DNA from: Macrostomum hystrix
Taxonomy: Eukaryota; Platyhelminthes; Macrostomidae
Length of the DNA: 64,000 nucleotides
NCBI GenBank assembly: GCA_950097015.1
Contig: CATNEN010000011.1
Coordinates: forward strand, 3,810,501-3,874,500
Direction: 5' to 3'
Shown here piece by piece: positions 10,516-21,107 of the stretch; position 1 is the first letter of the stretch; every line of letters starts with the position of its first letter. Below the pieces are notes generated by a model. The model did no database searches. It was not told the DNA's origin and saw only the letters and a program-made list of their open reading frames with translations. Both the position numbers and the translations under genes were made by a program.

Positions 10516-13275
10516 TCACGGCTCAACAGGCGGCGAGTCCCAGCTGTATGGTGGCGGTGGACGAGCCCGTCCTCCGCTGACCAGGCCGTCGTTGAAACCA
10601 CCGCGAGGCATTTCAGGTTGAGAGGTGTATGGCGGTGGTGGAACTTGCTGCTGCTGCTGCTGACTGCTGCTCCCTTCACCGGAGCTGTTCACATTGGTCG
10701 AAGATCCGGCCACTTTCAATGAAACAGTCGGCACCGGGCCGCTGCAGCCGTCGTAAAAAGCGGCCGAGCCGTAGGCTGGCGCCGATGGCACTGCGACGCC
10801 GACCATGCCGACGCCGCGGCGGAAGCTCGATGCAATTCTGGCAGCGAAGTTCGGCCTGGACCGCTGCGATACTGCCGCCGCGGTAGTCGCTCGTTTCTTC
10901 TTGCACATTGAGCAGCAGATGACCAGGATTGTGACGACTGCGACGACTGCCACTAGGACAGCCAGACAGCCGATCACAATGGGAATCGGACTCTTGTGTC
11001 GCTCTTCATCGACAATGGTATGATGGCCTTATTGGTGGAGATTGGGATGACTCGATAATACTAACTGCTGGAACCAATGCTAAACATTCACCACCCAAAT
11101 TTTAAAATATCGTACGAGGGCCAACACGAGGGCCAAGCCTCACGGATGAGAAAGTCAGGTCAGATTTACAACAATCATAATAAAATTTATTACACCTGCC
11201 CCGATTGGGCCAGATGTGCAGCCGACAGCACAGCCGCAGCTAATGCGCGGCGCATCTGAAGGCTGCGTACGGCTGTTCAGTCCATGGACTGGGGAACGCC
11301 ACACAGCCACACCCACCATCAGTTACCCTTGCTGGTACCCAATTAACAGCTGGGTGAACTGAACCAATTCAAAGTTAAGTGTCTTGCTGTAGGGTACAAA
11401 TTTTTCCAGTGGAGTCGGGAATCGAACCCTCGACCTTTAAGTCGTGAGTAGGACGCTCTAACCACTAGGCTAGAACCACTTGTACGTACACGCTATATCA
11501 GTGCGTGTGTGAGCTCATCGGAATGAGTAGAATTTACCTACGCGATTCTATGAGTCGACTGTCATAAAAAATGATGAAAATAATAACTGCAGGATGGCTG
11601 CGGGCAATGGCACATCATTTGGTGACACTAGACCCGCAGCCAGCGAGGAGGCAATTTTGCCTCTAACTGTGCCTTGGAGGTTTGCCCTTAAGGGTAAAAA
11701 TTGCACGACAAGCGCCCAAGCCTTCTCTCCGCGGCTGGGCGCCAAAATAATATTGCCTCACCGCGGAATCGAGCTCAGGGATTTCGGTGCGAGAGGTAAA
11801 ACGCGTTAACGACTCTGCCACTCACCCCTTGTTACCAAAATGTTGATTAAAAACGATAAATTCCATTCGACCAACCTTGCCGACAGTTGCTAGCGTAGCT
11901 ACAGTCGCCACCAGTGCCGGAAGTGCAGTTGACGTTCTTTTGTTGATTATCAACAGAAGCAGATGCCGGCTGTGTGCTGCAAACTGGCTCAGGCACCCAG
12001 CTGGATATTCTACGAGTAGAAGAACAGCCGCAGCGGCGCTGCCGACTGCGCTTGAGCAGGCAGCTGGAGGACCCGGCCAGACTGGTACTAGCCGGATCGA
12101 TGTACCACGAACTCCAGTACGCCCAGGGACACCAAACAGTTGATCTGCCGGGATCGGGTCTGGAATGGCGCGCGGTTTGAGTACTATGAGTATCATGGTT
12201 TGGAGATTATCAGCTGGGCTACTACCAAGCCATTTTGCCGCCCGCTTTTATACTAAGGGGGGATTCCCCCAGGGAAATTATTTTTGGCAGCGCTGAATGA
12301 TAGCAGCGTTAAGTGGTGACTGATTGGCTGAAAGGCTAGGCGATGGTGTCCTGTGGTTGAGCTGCGCCTAATATATAGGCTTGATCAGTGAAATTGGAGA
12401 AATTCGGATCAGGGTATCCATAGTGGCCTAGTTCCACCTGTTGTGGCCCTTGAAGGTCCAGGAAATCCGTCTAGATAAAGGTAGTTGACCACCAAAGAGA
12501 GAGATGCTGCAGGCACATTCTGGTGACATGCTGATGCATTTTGAAGGCCTGGCAAGGCCGCACTGAGGCGCAGTGCTAATTCGTATATTGGTGTGTATGA
12601 AATACACCAGCGCGTATGGGAAAAATACCACCTTCGGCCAAAACTAAAGAAAATATTTCTCGACGATCTGATGAGCTGGCGAATCTTACTTCAGATAATG
12701 CGCAACAAAAAGTTGGGCCGTGTTCTTGAGTTTAGCGTTCTTGCGCTGTTCTGTTTGGATGCACTCAGGGGTGGCGGAAATCCTAGCTCTTTCTTAGTTC
12801 TACTGTTATAGAAGACTTGAAGAGACATCGATTGTAAGTCTTGTACTAAGGAACAATTCACATAATGTACATATACTCACATGGGATAGGCGGTAGTGCA
12901 GGCTTCCACTTTCAAATGAACCGCAAAGGAGCCAGACAGAAATGCATCATTAACCGGACACCTCATGCCTCGATAGCGGCCACTTTTCGCCAATTGTTCG
13001 GGGCCCCCATCTCGTCGGCCCGTGAATGGACCCGGGCAGACGTTCTTAGCCAAAGGCGGCTCGCTGTTGCAACAGAAACGCTGCCGACGCAATTGACATT
13101 CGACCGTCTCTCTGGGAGCGCTGTGCCACCACGGTACTGGCGTGCGCTTAGTCTCGCAGGTCCACGGCAGCCAGGGGCACCAGCCAGTGTTGTCTGCCGC
13201 CTGTGCGCAACATGCCGTGACGACTAGAAGTGTCCAAGCGAGCAAGACAGCAGCTCGAAGTTCGCTGATGGTCAT
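10516..13275 (-). CDS. Single-pass membrane protein, two WCPW Cys-rich repeats, PPxY tail
   Basis: Three exons fit in phase: 13275-12881, 12159-11876 and 11027-10516, encoding 396 residues. Residues 1-27 are a signal peptide. Two related Cys-rich stretches follow, each starting with WCPW plus a nearby Trp (WCPWLPW in exon 1, WCPWAYW in exon 2) and continuing to a basic Arg/Cys segment (RRQRFCC and RQRRCGC). They faintly resemble thrombospondin type-1 repeats but are not canonical. A transmembrane helix spans about 241-264, followed by CCSMCKKKR. The cytoplasmic tail has a Gln run and two PPPPY motifs (about 356-360 and 383-387), known ligands of WW domains such as those of NEDD4 ligases. The layout recalls Shisa/WBP1-type adaptors, but I cannot assign a family. 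Both introns carry repeats or SINEs. The junctions are inferred, not proven. Confidence 0.7.
11192..11481 (-). mobile_element. tRNA-derived SINE, family A, copy 2
   Basis: It lies in the intron between exons 2 and 3 of the membrane-protein gene. The minus strand reads an A box (CTAGTGGTTAGAGC) and a B box (GGTTCGATTCC), then a body with the 14-bp palindrome CAGTCCATGGACTG near 11278-11291. This is the best-preserved head of the three copies. Confidence 0.78.
11588..11825 (-). mobile_element. tRNA-derived SINE, family B, copy 1
   Basis: The minus strand gives a tRNA-like head (GTGGCAGAGTCGTTAACGCG, then GCTCGATTCCGCGGTGAGGC) and a body containing GCCTTGGAGG and GGGCAATGGCACAT in complement. 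The same arrangement is at 19962-20312 and, on the plus strand, 58169-58345. It is distinct from family A. Confidence 0.72.
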
Positions 13276-13299
13276 TGGAATGTCTTCAATTATACAATA

Positions 13300-13940
13300 G
13301 TCCAGATAGCAAGTTTGCAGCTTGAGTATAGACTTCTCGAGCTATTGAGTCTCTCCTTTTACGAGGCTGCAGAAAGTTAAAGTAATTTACACCTCGTCCA
13401 CCTCACGATATTTAATTTAACTTCATCTCGCAGTTTCGCACACAAACTCAGACCCAACTAGAGATGGGGCGTGGCTGCCCAGTGATATTCTTTTTCCTGT
13501 CTTAACCCGTCAAGCAAGTCGCAAATGCAAATGAGTTTCTCATTTCTACCTTGCTAGACAAAAAGGGAAGAGAGTGCATAGCAACGCTGTGCATGGCGAG
13601 GAAGAGAGAATGACGTATAGAACATCGATTGGCGACATAAGAGCGTATTCTGCAAGGGCGCTGAGCAGGGAAGAACGTCAACAGTTACTGTACTGTAGAA
13701 CTATCAACTCGCTGCTGTGTATTCTATAGGCTATTCATTTTAGGCAGCACTTTTATTTGTACAGCTTTACATATTGTACAGTTTGAGAAAACAAAAGCGC
13801 ATTCGTTTAAGCTGGAAATATGGAAATTTGTGGAGCATAGGGTTTGCCAGTCAGGAAAAACTGGTTTTAAAAAGCTACTTTAGCCTCAGCCTTTAGACCC
13901 AAAAGGCTCTAAATTCTTTCAAAAAGAATCGAAAACGAGA
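13300..13940. other. Upstream spacer, no gene seen
   Basis: Probable promoter and 5' flank of the membrane-protein gene on the minus strand, then AT-rich sequence up to the DNA transposon. No ORF or repeat I can support. Confidence 0.4.
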
Positions 13941-13952
13941 AGCATAAAATAT

Positions 13953-15277
13953 AACTTTTTGCGATCTAATTGGCCAATTTGCCAGCCTGGGATAGACAAA
14001 AAAGCACAGTGGCCCAGATTTCACCATAGAATCTGCCGCAAACTGCGATCAAATTGGCCAGCAGTAAACTTAGCAATCAGTTGCATTGTACTGAAGGATA
14101 TTCATTAAGTAAACAGTGCAAGGAACGATAAACATGCCTACCGACTGTACATATTGAACCCAATTCATGCTGATGAGCAGACTTTAACCAATATAAATGT
14201 TAGCAAGCGCAAAAAATGGCAAAGAATGGCGAATATGGCGGCAGGAACCGGAAGTCGTGTCCACCTGACATTGTGGGGGCATTGAGGTCGTCAAATAGGA
14301 TCACGAAATCGCCTCCCACCAGCTGGTCAACTTCGGACAGAAATGCGCAGAAGTGTTCATTGCGGACGCCTCCCTCCACCAGAGCAAAGTGAACCAGGCC
14401 AGTCTCCTGAGAAATCGCAAAGCAAATGCTGAGATTTCTTCCGCGTTGTCCATTTACAATCGCAACCGCCCGTTCACCCTGTACAGCTCGGCCTTGAGTG
14501 CGTGAGGTCCACAAGTTCACTCCGAACTCGTCCATGTACAGCAGATGTTTCTGGCTCCCGTGCTCCAACAGCCACTCAACGTGCATCATTCGAGCCTCCA
14601 TCGTGACCTCTTCATTCCAATTCCGCGGCACCTGCCTGACCAGCTTGAGGGTAACTAGGCGGCCATCAAGTGCGCGGCTTATGGTCGTGAGGTTCACATT
14701 TGGAGCATTTGGAAACTCTATAGGATGAGATGGCTCTTCATCTGCTGCAGAGTCGCTGTCGGATTGCCACCAATGTATGCGCAAATGCTGTCGAGCATGG
14801 CGTCGGTCAACGACTTGCGCTTGTCACCTCCTCGAGGCAGAGGTTCAGTACGACCAGTGGCTGCGAACATTCCTACGATGTTTCTTACTGTTTTTCTAGC
14901 GATGCCCATCAGCCGACCCAGATGCTGCCAGTCACCCCAATTCTCAAATGCTGTACTATGTACTCAACCGATGGCGATCCGGTGTGGAAACTTTTCTGTA
15001 TGGACCTCTCTGGGCCATGTCGAAACTCTTCCTTTGGCTCTGACATAGAGACCTGGGCCAAATTGATCGCAGTTTAGGCCAACTTGGTCGCAGCCAAAGA
15101 TTATAAATACCCTACTTATAATCTTTGGTTTTTATAATCTTTGGTCGCAGCTAGACAACTTTGTCTATGGAAAAACCTTATCTAAGCTGAGAAAAACTTA
15201 GGGAGAGATTTTCGTCTCTACGCTTTTCATGTGGGCAAAATTGATCGCAGTTTTGGCCAACTAGATCGCAAAAAGTT
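13953..15277 (-). mobile_element. Tc1/mariner-IS630-type DNA transposon, copy A
   Basis: Imperfect inverted termini (AACTTTTTGCGATCTAATTG at 13953 and the matching inverted sequence ending at 15277) bracket a degenerate minus-strand transposase. The word GGCCAA.TTGATCGCAGTTT recurs inside both ends (about 14040-14068, 15055-15078 and 15236-15258), so the termini carry internal repeats. The exact ends are uncertain by some tens of bases. Confidence 0.65.
14200..14990 (-). pseudogene. Degenerate DDE transposase of copy A
   Basis: Two overlapping frames (14718-14909 and 14200-14784) together read as an IS630/Tc1-like transposase. The N-terminal part is a helix-turn-helix (HLGRLMGIARKTVRNIVGMF). 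A middle linker ends in a WNEEVTMEARMMHVEW segment. The catalytic core has the first Asp in YMDEFGVNLW and a damaged second motif LFDDLNAPTMSGG in place of DNAPxH. The frame changes near 14720-14780 and the final acidic residue is not seen. The transposase is inactive. Confidence 0.75.
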
Positions 15278-15415
15278 CTATTTGTCTGCTTTTTGGTTTG
15301 TGTGGCTGAGAAAGACCGAAGACGCGGTTCTCAGGCCGAAGCTTCTAAACATCGCGTCCGAGGTCTTTCTGCCGTAGACATCAAAAGAACAGAGAAATAA
15401 TTTACTTAATCTCCT

Positions 15416-17322
15416 GGGGGGTTTCTCGAAACCAACTTAGGAAAGACCATAGACGTAAGTTGTCTAAACCAGACTTAAGGTTTGCTGGAAACGAGCGCAA
15501 AATCCGGTCTCTTAGGATCCATCTTATATTTACTAGGTCGTATGTTTTCGCAGAAAGTCGTTTCTCGATCACGATCGTTCCTCCTAACTGCTGAAAAGGA
15601 GGAACTGTTAGATGGCGTCAACAAATATACATTTTCAAGCTCGACTTTGGCAAAAGTGACTTCATTTTGGCAGAACATAGAAAAAGCATACGCCTGCCGG
15701 CAACATGTCTATGGTCAACTGTGGTAGAATCGGTTAAAGCGTGCATTCAACTTTAGCAAAAGTGAGCGACTCAACCGAACAATAAGCCGAACGCGCGTAT
15801 ATCGCTGCAGGATCGAGAACGGCTGGTGCGCAGCTACCAAGAAGGAAGAGACTGGAGACGACTGGCGAAGGACCTCGGCATAAAGAGAACCATGACCGAC
15901 ACAATTATCCACAGGTTTGTCACTGAAGATCGCGTTGCGCTGAAGCAACGAGGAGGAGCCGTGAGGCCAAAATTTACAACACCAATGTTAAATGCTGTGA
16001 CTCGGTTTGTTGAAGAAAAGCCCATCATAACGTTGAGGGAGATGAAGGAGAAGATGGAAGCCGAACTTCCAGGCGCACCAGGCGTGTCGGTGCAGGCAAT
16101 CAGCCGTCGCCTGGACTGTACTCTGTACATCACACTGAAGGACCTTCGGCGAGTGCATGAGCACTGGAATTCGGATATCACCAAGGCGGCGCGCTTCGAC
16201 CACATGCAGTGGTATATGTAAGCCGGCATCTTCGCACACAATCTCATCTACGTGGACGAGTTTGGCTGTAATTTGTGGACGGCAAGGACAATGGGATGGG
16301 CAGGTGCCGGTGAACGTTCCGTCATGATGTCCGACAGCCAGCGCGGACAGGACTGTCGTGCTGGCAATCAGTCCGCAGCTTGGATTGGTACACCTTCGAC
16401 ACCATACTGGAGGCTTTACCGAAGTCAAGTTACATGAGTTCATGAGTGAGGTTAGTGCATTGGTGCACGACTCATTTATTGTACTGGCAGACAATGCTAG
16501 GCCGCACGGTAACCAACTCAACCTTGGCCGACAAGATCAGTCCATTCGCTACATGCCGCGTATTCGCCTTTTCTGAACGCTGCGGAGATGGCGATCTCCT
16601 GTTTGAAGGCTCAAGAGGCGCCTAACTGAACCCCGCATCGTGCAGGGGCTTCACGACAGGCATGCTGCAGCGCAGGCTGGTGAGACGCTGCAGCATCGTC
16701 GACTGCGCATTCTGACGGCTTAAGTTGAGGCAGCGTCCAGTTCCATCACCGCCGAAAAATGTCGGCAGTGGCACGAACACGTGCTGAGCTACGGACCCCG
16801 CTGCCTCACCTACAATGACATAGATCAGTGATGGTATTCAATGACTTCAACAGTAACAACGACAGTATCGTGCTTTGTATTTAAATCTTGTTTCCTAGTC
16901 CGTTTGTTACCGTTTTCCGTTCAGTTTATTGTGTTGCCGAAATTCGCTCACTTTTGCCAAAGTTGAATGCACGCTTTAGCCGATTCTACCACAGTTGACC
17001 ATAGACATGTTGCCGGCAGGCGTATGCTTTTTCTATGTGCTGCCAAAATTGAAGTCACTTTTGCCAAAGTCGAGCTTGAAAAACGTCATCAATTCGAAAT
17101 ATCAAAAAGCCGAAATACAGAAACAAAAAAATCATGCTGGGACACCATGGAAGCCATGTCACGATTTCAGCCATAGACAATTCTTTTCGCTTCTGCCTAA
17201 GTTGCGCAAAAGAAAAGATGGCTTTGGAAAATGTACTTACGAACACACTTAGGGTCTGCGCAAATTCCGGACTTACGGGGGATCTTACCATAGATCTTAT
17301 GACACTTTCGAGAAACCCCCCC
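15416..17322 (+). mobile_element. Tc1/mariner-IS630-type DNA transposon, copy B, long terminal inverted repeats
   Basis: The ends are GGGGGGTTTCTCGAAA at 15416 and its inverse ending near 17322. Long inverted arms run inward: 15628-15775 matches the reverse complement of about 16945-17080 with few differences. The arms contain CCATAGACA copies (15447, 15706, 16999, 17171) and the repeated word CTTTTGCCAAAGT. About 1.9 kb in total, with the transposase in the middle. It belongs to the same superfamily as copy A but to a different family. Confidence 0.8.
15826..16575 (+). pseudogene. Broken DDE transposase of copy B
   Basis: The frame 15826-16221 gives an N-terminal helix-turn-helix (GRDWRRLAKDLGIKRTMTD) and linker, and ends at an in-frame TAA after MQWYM. 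The catalytic core continues at 16237 with IYVDEFGCNLWTART, which holds the first Asp. After a shift near 16360, VHDSFIVLADNARPHGNQLN holds the second Asp in ADNARPH. The third acidic residue is not found in a continuous frame. The family is IS630/Tc1-mariner (DDE_3-like). Stop and frameshifts make this copy non-functional although its termini are well kept. Confidence 0.78.
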
Positions 17323-17415
17323 GTTATTAGAAGCGAGGAGAGTTGGTTCAGTTTTTAGATGTCACATCTCGCCGTAGCTGCGGTATAATACTTATTAGCC
17401 TGCGGTAATGGAACT

Positions 17416-17512
17416 TTACCAGTTGGGTGCCGAGCAAGTTAATGGCGGTCGATCGAGGCGCGTAGCGCCGAGATCGTAATCGCCATTAACTGCGAGGCAG
17501 CCAACCGGTAAA
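17416..17512. repeat. Nested hairpin with GCGCGTAGCGC tip
   Basis: The outer arms are 17416-17431 and 17497-17512 (TTACCAGTTGGGTGCC against GGCAGCCAACCGGTAA, near-perfect). The inner arms are 17438-17447 and 17481-17490 (GTTAATGGCG, perfect). The tip is GGCGC-GTA-GCGCC at 17457-17469. A hairpin with the same tip but different stems occurs at 22363-22448. Confidence 0.8.
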
Positions 17513-17531
17513 AGCATTATAAGGCTTCAGG

Positions 17532-17606
17532 CCATAGACAAATTAACTCCCCCTATAACGCCGTTGCTTGTCGACCGTCATTATTGTGGGGTTGATTTGT
17601 CTATGG
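17532..17606. repeat. Inverted CCATAGACA / TGTCTATGG pair
   Basis: CCATAGACAAATTAAC at 17532 and GTTGATTTGTCTATGG ending at 17606 are inverted over 16 bp with one mismatch, bracketing 43 bp. The pair lies between the nested hairpin and the YR ORF, the same order as at 22.4-22.7 kb. Confidence 0.75.
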
Positions 17607-17685
17607 CTAAGAGTGGGCAAGCGAGTCATCGTGCGAAGAGGGAGGGGGTTAGGAGCAGGGAGCGAAATTTATTTTAAAACTAAGT

Positions 17686-18246
17686 TTGTCTGCTTCTATC
17701 TTGGCTCTGGCTGAAATGGAGGAAATGGCAGCATTTCCAACCGGATTACTAGACCTGCGAGAAAGGGACGTGGTCGGTCTCACTGTGGACCAAATTGTGG
17801 AGCGCATTGCCAACCAGCGGCTATTTAATGAGCCGCCAGACAAACTGCCTGAACTGCCTGTGGATGACGTCACGGAGGCGCTATTGTCTGGATTGCCTGA
17901 ACTGCCTGATGATGACGCCACGGAGACGGTACTGTCTGGATTGGATCAGGTGGAGCTACAGAATCGCAATCGCACTGCTGTTGTCCACGAGAACTCTGCC
18001 GTCAAGAGGTTCAACGTCTGCATGAGGAAACTGAATATTGAGTGCGACCTGGCATGCGTCAATACTGAACAACTGGGCAAGTACCTACGGATCTTTTATG
18101 GCCTACTGCGCAAAGATGACGGTGGTCTGTATGCGCCGGCAAGTCTGGCATGTTTTCGCGCCGGACTTTACCGCTGCCTGAAGCGCACACGGTCAATTGA
18201 TATAATCGGTGATATTGCCTTCACTTTCACGGGATGTCACTTCTAA
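17686..18246 (+). pseudogene. Internally deleted tyrosine recombinase
   Basis: An open frame of 186 residues matches the N-terminal half of the YR at 22696 (shared LRIFY, RK.DGG.YAPASL and RAG segments), then jumps straight to a C-terminal AFTFTGCHF end. The whole catalytic region is missing. This looks like a single internal deletion that kept both ends, as in non-autonomous copies moved in trans. The first Met is not obvious, so the start at 17686 is only the open-frame start. It sits inside flanking CCATAGACA motifs and hairpins. Confidence 0.7.
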
Positions 18247-18461
18247 CAAACGGTCGGAAAGCAGGACTGATTGTCACGCCGCAGCTGGTAAACTGAAATA
18301 CATTTTCCTTATTCAATCGAACTAAACTTGCTGCACCCAAAACTGTTGCCCGTTTCTGCGCACCGTTTTTCCTACATACTTTAATTTATAATTAAAAGAA
18401 ACAAATATAAGCGTCCAAATTTTGTCAGCTTCTGGCTCATGGCGGATTGGCGCAGTTTGTG

Positions 18462-18541
18462 CCATAGACATGCCATTATCGCTGAGTGATCGTTTATACC
18501 ATAATACGTTGCTGAAGCCTTATAATGACAAATGTCTATGG
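18462..18541. repeat. Second inverted CCATAGACA pair
   Basis: CCATAGACATGCCATTAT at 18462 and ATAATGACAAATGTCTATGG ending at 18541 form an imperfect inverted pair about 80 bp apart, downstream of the deleted YR ORF. It resembles the pairs at 17532 and 22473. Confidence 0.7.
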
Positions 18542-18579
18542 TGATTTCGTATGCGTTGGACTTAAGAGAAGTCCAAAAA

Positions 18580-18612
18580 GCGTGCGGTAATGGCGGTGGC
18601 ATTACCGCACGC
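18580..18612. repeat. 13-bp perfect hairpin
   Basis: GCGTGCGGTAATG at 18580-18592 and its reverse complement at 18600-18612, with a 7-nt loop. Confidence 0.8.
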
Positions 18613-18624
18613 CTTTTCAAACTG

Positions 18625-18780
18625 TAGGAAACGAGTTTATTTATGTGAATGAATAAGCGAATGAATTTGTCTATGGCGAGAAACTAAAGACGAGAAAATA
18701 ATTTGCCTAATACCAGGCTTTTGCGTGCGGAAATGTCTATGGCACTCCATAGACATTCACATAAATAAACTCGTTTCCTA
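18625..18780. repeat. 27-bp perfect inverted repeat ending in a CCATAGACA palindrome
   Basis: The arms 18625-18651 and 18754-18780 are perfect over 27 bp (TAGGAAACGAGTTTATTTAT... and inverse). The right arm is joined to a near-palindrome at 18733-18756: ATGTCTATGG, spacer CACT, CCATAGACAT. Another TGTCTATGG lies at 18668-18676. The 10-bp arms with a short spacer look like a recombinase-type dyad site, but that is inference. Confidence 0.78.
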
Positions 18781-18789
18781 GCTGCCTTT

Positions 18790-19240
18790 TGTGACGAAAA
18801 CAGAGAGAGAGAAAAAAATCGTAAGGGATATAATTAGAAATGAAACTAATTGTGTTTTTTTACTTTCGTTTCTACGAGTAACTGCCTGTAATTTTATAAA
18901 AAGTTGTTCTCGAAAAATTCTTTATCTACGCTAGTATGTGTCTTTTGCCATTTTATTTGTTTTAGTGAGTGTCACCGTGTTTTGAATACCGAAAATGTAG
19001 ACAGAAAAAATAAATGCTGATACGTAAATTCACATTATAAAGCTGTCTAATGATCACCGAAACAACAATGTTCTCACAGTAGAATTAAATGTATTTCAAA
19101 TAATAGCCATTTACTCGTAGTAGGCCTCCTTGGCAGAATATAATGAGGAAATTACCTGCGAAAATAAAATGACGCTTAGCTTATTTACTAATTAAGAACA
19201 TTTCTCATGTAATTGTGCATCAGAGAAGTCGATTAGAAGC
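18790..19240. other. Intergenic, no gene seen
   Basis: AT-rich spacer between the transposon cluster and the 3' end of the RING/B-box gene on the minus strand. Confidence 0.4.
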
Positions 19241-19244
19241 TAGA

Positions 19245-21107
19245 TCAAAAGGTTGAAAAGTCTCCAGATCTCACGAACAACGAAGCACAATCATCATATT
19301 CATATTCATCGTTGACTTCATCAATATCGCCACACACCTCGGTAATTGTTTCGATAATGGCATTTATTGACTTCTTTGCCGCATCGATTTCTTCCTCCTG
19401 TTCGCAGCTCGGCGGTTGCCCAACATTCTCAGCGCCCAGGCTGGTTACTGTCACGGAGTTCAGCTGGTCCAAGCGGGCCTTGGCGACTCGCACGTTTTCG
19501 CACCTGAGCGCCTCTCGCAGGGCAGCCGCCTCCGAGTAGCGTTTTGAAATTAAGCCTGCAATTCTCACCTTCCGCTGAGTGGAATTCAGCAGCTGTTCCA
19601 GGCAGCTCTTCTCAAGGTCGAGGAAGTCGATGAGGTCTTTTATTAGGTGGTTCCATTGTCGCAGGCTTTCGCTCACACGATCGGCTTCCTCTGAGTCGTG
19701 CTCCAGCTGCAGCAAAAGCTTCTGACAGTCGTCCTTGAAATGTTGAAGTTTCTTTAGATTTTAGAGTGCTTCAAACGTTACATCTTCACTGAGCTGCCAG
19801 CAACCATCTCCTTAAATCCATTGGGTAAATTAAGAGCCGTGGCACAGATTGGTTTGAGAGTTTAAGAGTTTGGAAGCTCCAATCTTAGCCCAAGAGAAAC
19901 TCTTGGAATTAGTTTATGGACTAAACAGCTAGCTGTACACAACCTATAATATAATAATAATGGCAGGAGGGCTGTGGGCAATGGCACATAATTGGTGACA
20001 CTAGATCAGTAGCCAACGAGGAGGCCATTCCGCCCATTTCGCTGACTCCTGAGCACACACACTCTCAGATACCGTACGCAGGCACATCCTCCCATAGGTG
20101 TGAACATCTGCCCTGACTTTCTCATCGTCACGCAGTTTACACTTTCACTGTGCCTTGGAGGTTGGACCTCAAGGGCGTAAATCGCACTTCAAGCCCCCAA
20201 GCCTTCTCTCAGCGGCTGCTCCACAAATAAATGTGGCCTCGCCGCGCAATCGAGCCAAGGGATATTGAAGCGAGAGGCAAAGGCGTTAACCGCTCTGCCA
20301 CCGACCTTCCGTACACAACCTAAGCGATGCGCAGTGGTTGTACATCTGTCCTAACTGGGTTCTATCTGAATGAGAATCATTCGTACACCTACTAGTAGTC
20401 AACCGTTTTTGCTCCACAGTTTGAAAGTTCATGAAATATTTTTATGTACCTGAAACTTTATACGATGCGCGCTAAAGTGCAAATCGCAAAGATCCCGATC
20501 ACAATGGTGGCACCTTGCCAGTACAGGCGTGGAGCATTGCTGACCTCTTTCAGCCATTTGACAGATGGCGGTTAGCCTTGGATTTGACTTCAAAGCCTGG
20601 ATGAGCCTGTACATGGATTTGTTCTGCACTGCAGGAGTCACGAGCGGGTCTCTGCACTCGGGACACCTGGCTTCTGCTTCCGATCTCGCCTCTTCGATGA
20701 TGCCATTGTAGCATCTTCGGCACAGGGTGTGGTGGTTCTGACACACGAAGCACGGGTCCTTAAATGTACTCAAGCATACTGGACATTGCAAGTCCTTGTC
20801 TTGCTGTCCACCTTGGTGAAAGAATTGGGGTTTTGAAGTATGTTAAAATACTATAACCCCTTAATGTTTTCTCGCACCTTTAAATATATCAAGAGACTCA
20901 TCATTTATAGCGCGCCTGTTCCATCAATAAATGCAGTTTTCTTCTCTCTGGGGTTTTCAGTGTCTCAAGAATTGAAAGTCACAAAAATCTGCTTATGAAT
21001 GTCTGGGTTCCATGTCAAGAAATATACCTCATTTTTAAGGTTAGACGCAAATAATTTTTAAACCGAAAAGCTCTGCACTTACTATCGGTCGTGTCTAGCG
21101 TGTCCAT
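19245..21107 (-). CDS. RING / B-box / coiled-coil (TRIM-like) protein
   Basis: Three exons fit in phase: 21107-21083 (MDTLDTTD), 20811-20450 and 19751-19245, giving about 297 residues. Exon 2 starts with a RING-type finger (CPVC at about 18-21, CQNHHTLCRRC, CPEC at about 58-61), as in E3 ubiquitin ligases. A B-box-like zinc finger follows (C101, ARCHHCDRDLC, HFSAH). Exon 3 begins KLQHFKDDCQKLL and is a long Leu-rich coiled coil ending in an acidic tail and SGDFSTF. There is no B30.2/SPRY, NHL or filamin domain before the stop, so this is a short RBCC protein. The likely role is an E3 ligase or scaffold. The tiny first exon is the weakest part of the model. A family-B SINE sits in intron 2. 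Confidence 0.82.
19962..20312 (-). mobile_element. tRNA-derived SINE, family B, copy 2
   Basis: In intron 2 of the TRIM-like gene. It shares GGGCAATGGCACATAATTGG, GCCTTGGAGG, AAGCCTTCTCTC and the head CGCCGCGCAATCGAGCC...GTTAACCGCTCTGCCA with the copy at 11588-11825. It carries an extra internal stretch with CTCATCGTCACGCAG. Confidence 0.72.
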
